Shown in pieces: positions 35,266-47,632 of a stretch of 64,000 nucleotides of DNA. The DNA is taken from assembly GCF_003073045.1 (NCBI RefSeq), contig NC_037594.1:22636927-22700926 (forward strand). Reading direction: 5' to 3'. Made by a program: the position numbers and the translations under genes. The stretch is from Pomacea canaliculata. Its lineage: Eukaryota; Mollusca; Gastropoda; Architaenioglossa; Ampullariidae. The notes beneath the pieces are model-generated. The model did no database searches. It was not told where the DNA came from and saw only the letters and a program-made list of their open reading frames with translations. Within the stretch, counting starts at the first letter, position 1, and every line of letters begins with the position of its first letter.

Positions 35266-38200
35266 CTGCATGCAGGTAAGTAATGCCACAGCAGAAGTGC
35301 GCCTCACCACCAGCTCTCAGGACATCCGAGACTAGGAGCTTGGCTTCCGTCATGTCTATTTCTGGCCGCACGCCATTCGTGGTAGCCTTGCACATTTCCC
35401 CCTCCTCCTTGCCAGTGTTCCATTTGGTAGCACTTGTCTGCAGAAAGACTTGCTATTTCGCTCTTGTTCTCCTTGACTTGGCGCCAGCCAGCGTTCAGAA
35501 CACGCAAGAAAACTTTGTCTTACACACTAGGATGCCCCCCTTTTTTTTAAATATCGACTCCTGCGGACATTCTACCCAATCTACTGTGTGCGAATTGAAG
35601 ATACTGTGGGTCCAGGGGCACAGATTCGCGAGGGTCTTGTGCGTTGCTGCCATGCACGGATCCCACTTATGTGGGGAAATTAGGGATCTTGACAGTAAAG
35701 ACACGCATTCAGAGGCAGGCAGACAAGCAGACAAACAGTAACAGATAAAGACCATTAGGCATGTACAGTGATTGAGTAATTGGTTGATTGATTGATTGCC
35801 AATCACGATTTGGCTATGCTTACTGGGTTTCGCCAAATTATACGGAAAAATATGTTTCGTCGAAACTTATTAGGAAAAGATAATCTTCCCAAGATGTCTA
35901 AAAGTGGAGGTGAGTTATAACGGCTAGAGCTGACAGAAGAGATCGAATCAACTCGGCGGCTAGAGTGGCTGGTGGACCTCGACTCGGAGAGTATTTTTCT
36001 CTTGGACGAAGAGTGGTTCGGGCTCAGCAAGGAGACATCTACGGTTCACCAGTCGGCTTCGTGCGGATGCACCTAGACTGCCGACCGACAGAGAACGGTG
36101 TGACGGTGCGAGGCGCGTGACGCACCCGGGATGATTAACCACTCTCCCTCATGGGCTCATTCGGTCTGACTGTAGCTCTCAGGTATGATCAACCACCCGC
36201 TTAATCATTGTCTTACTCAGGCTATAACAGTAAGAGAAGTGGTAAGTAGAGAGGAAACAGAATGATGTTGAGACTAAGCAGAGATTTCTATCTTCTGTGT
36301 GTGTTTCTCCTTCCCCCCCCCACTCCATCCCTCCTCCACACACACCACAAAACACACGCACACACGCGCGCGCGCTCGTTCGACATGCGCAGTCCCATTG
36401 CGCGAAGAGCACTCGAGTGAACTGGAACCATCCCGATGCCGTATGCAGAGCTGAATGGCCGACGTGTAGTGACCCTGTTTCAGGAGTCTCCAGAAGTTTT
36501 GCGAGTGAGGCGGCAGCAGTGTCTGACCGTCAACGAGCGAGAGAGAGAGATGGGGGGAAGGGGAGAAACGTGGTGAGGATCGCGCGCGGGCGAGAGAGAG
36601 AGATTCTGGCCAATGCCTGAGCTCCGGATGTAGGATGAGTGAGCATGGCATGGTGGGTAAGGAAAGAGAGAGAGACCTACTTCAGTGCCCTACGGTATCG
36701 TTCTGATCAAGGTAAGTAGGTTCCAGTTTTTTTCCACCGCTCCCCCTCCACCTTCATCCTTTCGCTCCACCCCACCCCCGACACCTTCCCTTTTGCCACT
36801 TTCACTTCCTCAACTGACTTCTGACAGCATCGGGAAACGCGCGTGCAGTTCGTGCTATGTGTCTTGAGAGGGGGGTGAGGTAAGGGGGAGGGATGGCTGG
36901 CAAAAGTATTTTTAACGCAACGCCAAGCACACGCACCGCCCGACGGGCAAACTCCGGCAAGGAGAGCAAGCGGAAGGGAGCGAGATCCGCTGCCGCCTGT
37001 TTGGTGGAGCTGTACAGCTTTACGTAACAGACAGCAACCAGGCCAAGCTTCACGTGCGTCGCTGTGTGTGCGTGCGTGCTGAGTGTTGATGGCGTCTTGG
37101 ACGTTAGCTAAACTATTAGGACTTCTAGAAGGATTACTAGAAACTAGGGTTTGGCCGTAGCATCCACTAAGCCTCGGGGATATATTCCCCTTCCCCCCAT
37201 CTCACTGACAATGGAGATTTTGTGGACGGGAGGGTATATTTAGCAACACACAGATATCTTTGTAGTTGACGCCATGCCAAGGCTCATCGCCATTTTTGTT
37301 TTCAGGTCATGAAAAATGGTTTTGAGTCGACTTGTGCTGTTTGCTGCTGCTGCTGCCGCTGTTGCTGCTGCTACGGCAGCGGCCGCTCGTCGGTGTGGTG
37401 TGCGGATAAGCTGACAGTGTGCCTGAGCACTAAGGAGGTAGGTGGGGGGATGGGACAGGGAGTGTTTATTCGACAGGGAACGGCTTCGTAGTGCATGTAG
37501 ATCGCTCTGTCTCTCTCTTTTCAAGTGGTTCTGGCCGCTCCAGACTGGGAAGACTACATTCTGTCGCAGCAGCAAGCAAGCAGGCAGCCAGCAGCAGCGG
37601 CAACAGCAGAGGTGGCGGTGGCAGACAACCACAACCGGAAATTTGATTTTCCGCTCCCCACCGGATGCCAGGATAAACAAAAGGAGGGCGGTGCAGGCTG
37701 GCAGCTCGCCTTACAGTTCTGACAGCTCTGACCTCTTCCTCCCTGGCACCGCGTCTCGGAGAAAGGGCTCAAGTACCGTGGACAAGGGGGGGAGAGATAG
37801 CCAAGACCCAGGCCTGATAACAAGAGAAATGGAGCAGACAGCCATCGAGATGTGAGGAGGAAGTTGGTGGTGGTGACCCTCAGCCAGCCGACGAGGGAGT
37901 GTGTGTTCGTGTGTGGAGGCGGAGATCCGCGTGTCGCCGTCGACCTGAAACGGATTACAGCCCTCGATGTAGGACGTCATCTGATGTTTGGGTGCGAGTT
38001 CCAGCCCTCATCTCATTCAGCTTTTCGACGATGACCTTCAGTGATGTGTTTTTTTTTTTTCTTTTTTCTCTCTCGCTCTCCCACTCAGCAGGAGAGGTGA
38101 TGAGAATGTGAAGAGATAAAGCCGACGCAGCAATTTATTCCCTATGGATAAATGATTATCTCCCTTCTACTGCACAGGTGGTAAGCATCGAAAACGAGAC

Positions 38201-38342
38201 GAGTTTTTTTTCTGGTGTGTGGAGTCTCGGGTGTTTGTATGTGTTCAGAGGATTCCAAGTCATTGAGAAGACAATGTGAGGCGAGGAAGAAGAAGGAGGT
38301 GGACTAACGGTTTTTTCTGTGACGTCACCTTCTGCATGTTAT

Positions 38343-39541
38343 CGTCGTGCCTCGGGGCTATGCGGGCGCAGTGGCGGGCTCCCAGGACTGTGCGGTTCGC
38401 TCCCCCACCGTCACGGTGTGCTGCTGCGGCGCCCTGAGCTTTCTCCGGCTGGGCCACCGCAAGGAACGCCCCCTATGTCACGTGTGTGCCGGGGTGGTGG
38501 TGGCGGACAAGCCGGGGAAGGCGGGCGTGGTGGAACTGGGCTGGGTCAGCGCTAGCGGCCGGATGCATCACAGCGCCGTGCGCACGTCCCCCATGTCGGC
38601 GGGGGGAGTGGCGGTGCTCCGGCCTCCCAAGCCTCCCTGTTGGCGGGACTTTGTGGCGCAGGACACACGCAGGTGCTATCCCCCGGCCTACCTACCTGTC
38701 GACCTGCGCAGCGGTCACGGCGGCGACCACTTTCCGGGGATCGGAGGCGTAGCGGGCGTCGACCCCTTGGACGTCTGGGCCTTGGCGGACGTAGCGGCGG
38801 TGGAGGCGGAGGCGGCAGCGGCACGGCCAGGACCTCCAAGGGCGGCAAGCGGTTGCGGGCACGCATCCATCGCACCCGCAGCGAGCACCTGATCCACGTG
38901 GAGGACCTGCCGGATGGAGAGCTGACGGTCAGTCTGGCGGAGACGAGGCCGCACGAGCTTGCGGCTGGGCGAGCGACCGGCAGCGGACCTTGACGACCGG
39001 CTGTACGTGGAAGAGAACAACCGCCGCTGTCAGAGCTGGCTGGCCAGCATCGAGGCCGCCGAGCCACTGGACGACATAGGCTACACCAAGGGCAAGAACG
39101 ACGACCAGGTGGCGCTCGAGGACGTGGATGTGGAGGTGCCGGAAGAGACGTTTTTGTGGGACGACGACGAAGAGGAGGAGGACGAGGAAGACGAAGACGA
39201 GGACGAAGAGGCAGGAAGGTGATGAGGAGGGGGATGAGGCAGGCGAAGCAGACATCGTGGAACTTCGCCCCTCGTTCAACACCAGTGCCTCCAGCTCCGA
39301 CAATCAGGGACTGCTGCAGCGCGTGTTGGCAGCTGGAGCGAGCTACGTCGTCTGCTGCGACGAAGGAAAGGGTCAAGGGTCGTGTGATCAGACTTCTAGA
39401 AAGTCCTCCTCTGGAAATAGGCGTGATCGACAAGGAGGAAGAGAAGGAGGTCTCAGGGCCACGTCCTCCTCTAGAGACGTGCACGGCAAGTTGTCGAACA
39501 AACGGATCTTGTCTATTCCTGAACACCCCAGCATCGAGTGA
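38343..39541 (+). CDS. Unidentified acidic protein, GC-rich, frame broken
   Basis: Three plus-strand frames look like pieces of one coding region: (1) about 38343-38790, with LCHVCAGVVVADKPGKAGVV and WRDFVAQDTRRCYPPAYL; (2) about 38800-38955, with KRLRARIHRTRSEHLIHVED and LPDGELTVSLAETR; (3) 38959-39220, with DDRLYVEENNRRCQSWLASI and EPLDDIGYTKGKNDDQ ending in a long Asp/Glu tract; then a further frame to the stop at 39539-39541 with ADIVELRPSFNTSASSSDNQ. The switches near 38790, 38955 and 39215 each need one-base shifts in GC- or GA-rich runs, so sequence error is likely. The start codon is uncertain. No domain or family was recognised. GC content and codon use differ strongly from the AT-rich genes elsewhere in the window. 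The antisense open frame is a composition shadow. Confidence 0.4.
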
Positions 39542-42500
39542 CAGAAGTAGTGTAAGCACCGCAAGTATGTGTGTGTGAGGCAGCGTGACTGAAACCAGAT
39601 ACCGGAAGTGAAGCCGTCGAACATGGCGGCTACAGTGTGTGCCCTTCACCTAGGAACTTTATTATTTAAAAAAAGGCGCCAGCAGTACCACGATGTATGA
39701 CTACATACGACACATGCATATCCCCGGCTAAGGTTCTTTGATTTTTAACCACGGTGAGGGACAAACCGGATTTAACAGAAGATTCATCCTCTAAGCAACT
39801 TCTTTTCTCTTCTCAACAAATTTTCTCAGTATTTGTATCCTCCCAAACCAAAGAAAAGTGAACACCAAAACCGATCACAGAAGTTGTTCTTATCATTGAT
39901 GTACCTAACCTAACAATACTATTTAAATTTTTTACAGCCAGCTTCCATATTTTCAAGAATTGATTCCAATGAGGAAAAAAAAAACCCGTTTCAGTAATAG
40001 TGATACTAAATAGTAATTAAACGTGGAGATGTAGTTGATTGATGAACCTCGCTATCGTACCTGACATCGTCTCGACCTTGTTTCTCCCCCTCCTTGAACC
40101 TCTTCACTATGGCCATCCTCCTCCAATTTCCCACCTACCACAACCTCCACTCAACTTCACCCCATCCTACCCATCCACCACCACTCCCTAACCGTCCCCG
40201 TGACGTAAATCATGAGATGTCGTGGCTGACATGGCGGGGATTGCGACATTTTGCAGACGGCAACAGTGTCTCGCACGTGTGCTCGTGCAGGATGTGTGCA
40301 GGAGTTTGAATGCTGAGTGAAGGAGGAGGCGAAAGAAAGGGACAATACGCCGTGTTCCCTCTCGGAGAATCTGGATTTCTGTGTGTGATTTTCCTCATGT
40401 CGTCGGGTGGTTGTGAGTGGTCGGGAGTGGCAGCCTGTCCTGGCTTCTGGAATCTAAGAAAAAAAGGAACGCCAGGTCAGGGTGTGCTTATTCAACCGAC
40501 TGACGAGTACATGAGGAACACCTGTGAGAATAGAAGAAATTACTTCTTTCTCTCATCTCTTTCTCTTTCTTCGTCTTTTGTGGTGTGCGATTTCGTTTTT
40601 GGTCCACATCCCTGGTCAGTATCCATGTTTGTATATATTGAAATATACGTTTTGGGAAATGTGGGTGCATATGATGTGTGACAAATTTTAGAAAATAAAA
40701 ATAATTTCTTTGTACATTTCAAGCTGTTACTTCAGGTGCTTAAATCTTGGCTAATTAGGAGATATCATGCGCATGAGTGAACGAATGAAAATAGACAAAC
40801 ATGCACGAAACATACGGCACGCGCACGCACACACCCACCACGATCTCTCTCTCTCTCTGTAGAGCGTTGTTGATAGGAGTGGAGGAATTAGGAAGTTACA
40901 AAGCTTTAGAAGGCAAGTGTATTTATCCGTGCAAACAGCCAGCCATGTGCATACCTGATGGTGGCATACTTCATGTTGCAAAAACTCTGCCTGTCACCGT
41001 CCATTGTCTGTGTTCAGGTTGCAGGAGTGAAACCACAGAACACTGACTGGAGCGAGAGACAGTGTTCTGACATCGTCTTTTCCGTCCGAGTCCAGATGAA
41101 AAAAAATGAGCTCGACCTTCATGGTGCTAAGTATTGAGATGCACGAAACAGATTGGATTGATGTTAAATTTTGTTTACGACGTTTTTTTGTTTGTTTTTT
41201 TTGTTTTTTTTTTTTTGTTTTTTGTTTTTGTTTTTTTTTTGGTCAGTTTAAATAATTTTTTTAAGTTTTTTTGTGTCACCATTTCTTATTTTCATCAGTG
41301 GGAGGACAACAACACCCGCGCAAAATGTCGGAAAGTCCTCGCATGGATTCTTCTAAGTAGAAATAAAGGATCCACTTTAAAGATCTTCTCACGTGACATG
41401 CTCACACTCCTGAATGTGTAAATTACCAGAAGCATTCAGCTGGTGTTCAGTGCTTAATATTTACTATTATATACTTAATATACGCCATTCAATATGCACG
41501 AGCTGTGATGGGGCTTCATAATCGGAAACATGGACAACATATCACTTGCACGTTTATATATGACGATAGCATATCAACTGTTGCCATCGTCAAGTATTTG
41601 ACAGTATACCACCACTACTTCTAGCTTTGGTGTGAAGGTTGCAGGTGATAACAGTCGTTGCTGGCCCAGGAAGTCACGAAGGTAAGCTGACCTCGTGGTT
41701 GGCAGGGGCTGGGCCAAGTTCGGAAACTTTCCGCAGAGGTTGGGACGGGAGTTGAGGCTGAGAAGACGAGAGGAGGTCCCTGATGTGCGGGCTGCCAGTG
41801 CGTTTCCTGACTTATCGCGAGAAGATAAAGCTCGAGCAGAATAAGATGAAGTGCATCACTTAGTCGTGTGGTTAAGGGAGGGATCACGGCCAAACTTTAG
41901 CCGACCTCCGGTAAAGCCGGATCAAAAGCGTTAAATGCTTGCTGAACACTGAGCACCTTTGGCTTAAAAAAAAAAAAAAGGATTTTTTTTTTTTGTTTTG
42001 GCGAGTGGGGGATATGCCTTCACGTGACTTTGTCCCTTCCTCAATCAGGAAATCAAAGGTGACTAGATCGAGCGTGGAAGTAATTGGTTTCCTAACGCGG
42101 TGAGACAGAGTTCAAGGTTCGAAGTTAAAAAGTGCTTTATTGTGTTAAAGTGCAGAGAAAAATAAATTCGTGGTTGCGGGGTGAGATAAAGAATAAGAGG
42201 TCATGGACTGTGGGGCTGCAGGTTTAAACCGAGATTGTAATCAAGGAGAGAGAATTCAAAGAACCAGGCGGGCGTTTTGAGGATGGGATGGGAGCAGGAG
42301 AGCTTTAAAAAAATTTAAACTTTAAAGTTTGTGGTTTTGCACTCTGGGTTTAGACAGGCATCCATCAAAATGCAGGATGGCCTGTAGGTGCACATCAAAA
42401 ACATCGCCTACAAAAGATATTTCAACTGTCTGTGCCTCAGAAAATGTGAGTGTGCGCGCGCGCGCATGCATGCGCCCAATACCCTGTGTATACAATACTA

Positions 42501-43030
42501 GCTATAAAGGTTTGTGTTACATTATCGCTTTATCAGCTTAACAGAAATCTTTCAACTATCTTCACAAGGATTAGTCCGTTCACTTAGACTATGGTCTGTC
42601 TTCTGAGGAAAGTTATGGCCACTGTAAAATGTGTGCCTGAAACGGTTTATACAATCTTACGAAACACGAATGACATTGAATTAACACTGTCCTGTGTACA
42701 GACATTTCTTTCAATAAAGTGAAGTATCAGAAAGTTTTCAACAACAAAAAAAAAAATGCCAAAAACGATGGGATGCGGTCTGGAATTTCCATACACGTGA
42801 TAAGTGCGCAGATCATCGACTCAGACAACAGTCGTTCAAACCACGAACATCTTGCTAAAAGTAGGTGGAGGGGGAATGTGCGGGGAGGGAAGAGAACAAA
42901 AGATGAAGATCTTCCATCAAGGCCAAGACGATGTTTTCTTTTTACTGAGTCGCTCGCTTGGTTTTGCTTTTTAGATGAGTGAGTGCTTGCAACTGTAACA
43001 GCAGAAAATGAGTTGTCGCTCAAGATACTG
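39542..43030. other. Gene-poor interval
   Basis: No defended gene. It contains T-rich low complexity at 41180-41250, poly(A)/poly(T) near 41967-41994, a short CG-rich dinucleotide run near 42458-42475 and scattered microsatellites. A Cys-rich plus-strand frame at 40860-41040 was considered and left uncalled. Confidence 0.45.
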
Positions 43031-43245
43031 ATGTTCATAGAAGTGTCAGTTTGTACAAGGCACGGATGTTCATAGAACTGTTAGTTCAGATGTTCATAGA
43101 AGCGCAAGTGCAGCAAGTCAGGATGTTGGTAGAAATTTAAAGAAGTCTTTACAACAGGCCCGGGTAGTTCACAGAATTCGACAGTCCGCTCAACAAGGAA
43201 AGGGTGTTCATAGATGTGTCAGATGGTGCAAGGCAGTCACTTCTG
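43031..43245. repeat. Degenerate minisatellite (GATGTTCATAGAA units)
   Basis: Variants of ATGTTCATAGA begin at 43031, 43066, 43090, 43123, 43165 and 43204, with related sequence (AGTG-CAAGG-CA) between them. The unit is about 24-41 bases and strongly decayed. Confidence 0.6.
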
Positions 43246-43330
43246 CCTGAACACGGTGCAACCTTCTTTTGCAGCTTGGGGGTAAGGGGTGGGTGATCTC
43301 TGCAAACAAATTCAAGAGCAGAAAGGCTCT

Positions 43331-43437
43331 TCCATTAGGAGGAAGTAGGTGTGGGACGAGTGTCGAGGATGGAGGGGGATGATATTGTGGGAATCCATTA
43401 GGAGGGAGGAGGTGTAGGACGAGAGTGGAGGGTGGGG
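43331..43437. repeat. Imperfect direct duplication
   Basis: A block reading ccattaggaggaagtaggtg then gggacgagtgt at 43331-43374 recurs at 43394-43437 with few changes; the period is about 63 bases. Confidence 0.6.
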
Positions 43438-44113
43438 GACAAGCGAGAAGCAAAGGCTGGGTACAGTAGCGAGCTTGTGTCTGGTAACTGGGGGAAGTTA
43501 TCAGCCTCCGAAAGCTGGCCATGGCATCGTGAGCTGCACGTTTCTTGCGCGAGCTAATTATTGTCCTCTTCTCTCTTGAAGAGCTCCTCTCATTAAAAAC
43601 CATCCTTTCGCTTCCTGATGGTCTGTTGCTTAGCCATATTGAAAACTATGTTATAGCCTTTCTTCCTTTCACTGGTTCTCCGTACGATATGGTGTATAAT
43701 TATGCATGCATTATATATGTGTGTATATATATGTGTGTGTGTGTTAGAGAGAGAAAGGGTAATCGTGCACGAGTGCTATGTTTCTCATAAATTTCTTTCT
43801 TCTATTTCATCTGATTTGTTTGCTCATTTTTCATTTTCATGAGGAAAACTTTATCAGGTGTCCGCAAAAGCTGTAACTGAATATTAGATGCATCACTAAC
43901 TACTCTCCTGGGCTTTGCTTTCTCCCTTGTGTGCCGCTGACAATGTGGTGTCTAACAAAGACCTACTAATTCATAAATAGTTTTATTGAGACAGGTACTA
44001 CTCAAAAGCCAGTACTCATCTCGAGACCAGTATCTCTAATATAGATTAGCCAGCCCAACATAACTTTTGCCCTGTGGTAGCCTATGTTCACTAGTTCAAT
44101 CAGAACAGTGCTA

Positions 44114-44585
44114 CAGGGGTGGGCAAAGTTTTCTTTTTGCGGGCCGGTCTCACAATTCCAAGCTATGTGGCTGGCCGGTAAAATCCTAAAAACCAAGGGC
44201 AGGTGACACAACAAACCATAGTCATGATGCAATGGACAGCAAATAAGTAAACGATGGCGCTCACTTAACCGAATTTATTGTGTAAAGTGAATTGAATTTG
44301 CTCAATATAAAACTTTAAAACCAGCCTTTGAATGCAGCCACCCCTGATGCTTTCTAACGACTCCATCAGACATGTCAGTTGTTGTTATCTTTGTACCTTA
44401 TTTGTGTGAGAATATCACGGACTGCCGGTTTCTAGCACTGTTGTACTTGATAAAATAAATTTCAACCAAAGAACCTAGGCCAAATTATAAAAAAAAGAAA
44501 AGAAAAAAAGAATGCTAGTGCACTTCACATTTTAACAGACGGGCTGGTCTCAAGACTTCTGCATGCCGTAGTTTGCCCATCCCTG
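44114..44585. mobile_element. hAT-like MITE (non-autonomous DNA transposon)
   Basis: About 470 bases bounded by terminal inverted repeats: CAGGGGTGGGCAAAG at the left and, reverse-complemented, CAGGGATGGGCAAAC at the right. CAGGGGTGGGCAAA-type ends are typical of hAT-superfamily elements. Subterminal gcgggccggt and gacgggctggt also mirror each other. No transposase frame is present. A clean 8-bp target duplication is not visible, so the copy is probably old. Confidence 0.7.
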
Positions 44586-47548
44586 TACTATACCATGAGT
44601 TTCACTGTATTCTTGTCTGCTTGTAACCGCCACATGTTGTAGGAGAGCTCTTTTCACAGGTAGTTGAGCCACACAATGTTCAGTTGACTCACTGATTCTT
44701 TGAGTCACTGCTCATGGCTGTGTACAAGACAGTCTCTCATAATGTCTGGTTGATGCATGTTCTCACAGGCCGAGATGGTTCTCATACATGGCCTCAGTTC
44801 TGCCATAACTCTATACATTTATACAACACCCACTCCTCTAACATCACCCAGAGCTTGGGGTGGCTGCTAGGTGGCAGGAGCAGCTCTGTCATCAATCAGA
44901 CACGTAGCTCGTAAAGAGTCACGCTGAATCGAAGTTTGTTCTATTAAAGATATTCCATCGCAACTTGAAACCACGGCCATGATGTTTATCCAAGACCCCA
45001 TATTCTTTGCACTCATTGCTGCTCTGTTCATTCTATTGCCGCCAAGCGAAAACAAAACAAAACAAGCGCTGTTTGTGCTCGGAGGAAATGGGTGTGAGGC
45101 GCGAGGGTTTTTTTTTTTTCTGGGGCGGGGAAGGGAGAGCCAGATTATGGAGTAAGCCATCAGGAAACCCCGCCCGCCGAGTGATGTGCTGAAGTTTATA
45201 TTTGTTTTAGACATGGCCGTGGAAAAAAACCACACTGGTATGGAAAAGTTAAGCTTTAGCAAAAGACATTTGAAGTGAATGTAGTAATGAAGCGTGGATG
45301 GATGACATGGCCTGTTGTCGTATATGTCGTATTGAAGTGTGCATGGATGACATGATCTGTTAACGTGAATGCCATGATGAAGACGTCTTCTTTGAAACAC
45401 CTCATGTCCAGATGATGTGTGGCGATGGTATTTTAATCATTTTTGACGGGTGGTACACTTTAAAATAAGGTCCTGGACATCTAGGCAGCTTTTATGAGGC
45501 TGTCTCCTTTTAATGTAATTTATTATTGATACCATGTTGATGGAAAAAATTAAGTTAAGCAAAACAGATAAAAGCCCATGAAAAAATGCAACGTATAGAT
45601 AAAAAGCATGGATGGGGAGCCAAGAAATGTGTCCATTATCCGGCATGACCTTGAAGAAGTTTTGTAGCTTTTGCTTTGTCTGGAATTACCTTTTTACTGA
45701 TTCCTCATCTTCCTTCCCCTACTTTCTCCAACGCTGGCAGGGAGAGAGGAATCCAAACGCTACCTTGACCTCAATAACGACTCTTGAGCCCGTGTACACA
45801 TGTCCACAAAGTAGGTCCCCGACAGCACTCTGTTCACACCTGGCTGCGCCGACTGTCCATGTAAACGTACTTACTGATGTCTGATATGGACTCACCAAGA
45901 CATCGCTCACTTCTCGGTTTGAGCTGTTGTCTTCAATGTCAGACAGCTACTTCACAGACCGTGACAAAGTCTGCCGTGCGCCACGAGTACGAAGACCTCT
46001 TCCTCAATTCGTGTCAACAAGCCTTGTCTCTCTGGTCTGAGATTTTGGTGGGTTGGCAAGTCCAGATGGAAACGGACCACACTCATTAAAGTTGTTCCAA
46101 AGGGACAAGCTAAGAGTCGCCTAGATATACGATGTCTGTGTCTGAATGACCTATTTTCAGGCTTATGGATGATCACATGGTCTTCGAGTTGAACTACGTC
46201 CGCGCCATACTGGCTAAAAAAGATGCAATGAAGATGGTGAACTGCCTTCTTTAGACACAGATGTGTATGGTGCATACTGTTTAGCGAGCTAACTTCAGGA
46301 TGGGTCAGAATGTTGCTAAACAAAGGAAGCGCATTGTAACTTTCAGACACAATCAGAAGGGAGCTTCACACATGTCGTTAGGAAGTAGCGCTCACAGTAT
46401 CTAGAAACCTCAAATGAGGGCTTTGAGGGGGCTGTCTGTCCAAAAAGCCCTGACAGGCACGGAAAGAGGACTGGACAGCGTTGGCGAAAGTAGGGGAATG
46501 AAGATGAGGAATCAATGAAAAGATGGATGTGCTGAAGACGAGATGTAGACAAAGCGGAGGTGCGATATGTGTGACGCGGCAACATGACCCCGCGAGTTGA
46601 ACTGTCCATGCGCACTTTCATTTCCCACTTTCGGCTGGTCAATTCATTGCTTTATTATAAAAGTGCTTACACCAAATGAATGATGATTTTTTTGTGACGA
46701 GGAGCGGAGGTAGATGAAGGGGTAACGACGGGAAAGGAACCCCCGAATACCTGCCTCGTGAACAGGTGTCACATCCAGAAAGATGTATGTAACACTCGAG
46801 ACGAAATATCTGACGCGAAACCTTACGGTCCTCGCTGCAGCAGGGACAAGCGAGCATTTTACATCTGGACCAACCTCCCTGGTCTTCCCCACAGCTCTAC
46901 AAGAGGTGGTGGTGTGTGCGTGTGTGTGATGGGGGTGTATAGATAGAAGATAGGCAGCAGGAGGGAACTTCTTATGACGTCAGCGAGTGGAGGAGACGAG
47001 ATGCCCTCGCATTGTTCTAAGCCCAAGGCGTCAGCTGTCATCTGGCACCGACACCGGGTGGTGGGTGCAGCAAGGAGGACAGGTGTGCGTGTGTACGTGT
47101 AATGTGGGCGTGCATGTGTGTGAGTGCCAAGGTGAACCTTTAAATACTATAAGCAAACAAAAGAGTGTCTAAGACATTTTGTCCATCTTCACTTGCTTGC
47201 TCGTGTAGACAAACGTTTTGCAGCTGCAGAACGTTAGGGAAGGAGGACCGTTCTGCCTGCAAGTTACCATCAACATTTACACCAATATGTCAGCACGATA
47301 TCCAAACTGTGTTTATCTTACTCAGCATGTACTGGAATATTAGTGTATCCGATTCAATAATGCACTGCGCAGATCCACACTGGATTATCTTTGACAATCA
47401 TGCAGTGGATTATCAGCTGTCGAGTCTCATATCACATCACAGTTAAATATTGAGACAGTTTTTTTCCGAGGAGAAGTGCGTCATGTTTTAGCCGCTGAAA
47501 TGAAACCGTGCATCAAGGTGTATTATTTTTATTATTTTTTTTTTTTTG
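44586..47548. other. Gene-poor interval with inverted-repeat arms
   Basis: No gene defended. Arms of an inverted repeat of about 42 bases lie at 45697-45739 and 46474-46515, sharing gattcctcatctt and cccctacttt. A perfect CRE palindrome occurs at 46975-46982. Confidence 0.45.
45697..46515. repeat. Inverted repeat, arms of about 42 bp
   Basis: Left arm 45697-45739 and right arm 46474-46515 (reverse complement) agree at about nine of ten positions, with about 735 bases between. It may be a fold-back element or two opposed copies of a short repeat; no transposase is seen. Confidence 0.55.
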
Positions 47549-47550
47549 TA

Positions 47551-47632
47551 GACAGGAGTGTAGAGGAGCGTGACGGTAGACAGGAGTGTAGAGGAGCGTG
47601 ACGGTGGACAGGAGTGTAGAGGAGCGTGACGT
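47551..47632. repeat. 28-bp tandem repeat, three copies
   Basis: The unit GACAGGAGTGTAGAGGAGCG plus TGACGGTA/G starts at 47551, 47579 and 47607. Copies are nearly identical, so the array is young. It follows a T-rich tract. Confidence 0.85.

Larger units (their letters stand above)
31539..38342. other. Gene-poor interval with low-complexity sequence
   Basis: Apart from one candidate exon at 35162-35265 (minus), no coding sequence could be defended. The interval has many CA/GT and GA/CT microsatellite stretches, a short CACGCG run near 36355-36380 and a GC-rich tract from about 36.3 kb. Open frames around 37.3-37.9 kb (Gln/Ala-rich on the plus strand) may be 5' coding or UTR sequence of the gene at 38.3 kb, but frame and splice signals do not agree well enough to call them. 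Confidence 0.45.

Noticed and set aside
36274..36651. Minus-strand frame rich in Arg/Ser
   Set aside because: Produced by CA/CG microsatellite and GA-rich sequence.
38343..38700. FAM43-type PID/PTB domain
   Set aside because: A faint pattern (VTVC..., LCH..., KP.KA) was noticed, but spacing and the expected YLGN motif are absent.
38552..39649. 365-codon minus-strand open frame
   Set aside because: It is antisense to the GC-rich acidic coding region, rich in Arg and Pro, and has no recognisable domain; a composition shadow of the opposite strand.
40801..41046. Cys-rich plus-strand frame resembling part of an EGF module
   Set aside because: The Cys spacing (C-x3-C-x5-C, then C-x-C-x2-C) does not match EGF fully and no neighbouring module or clear donor supports it.
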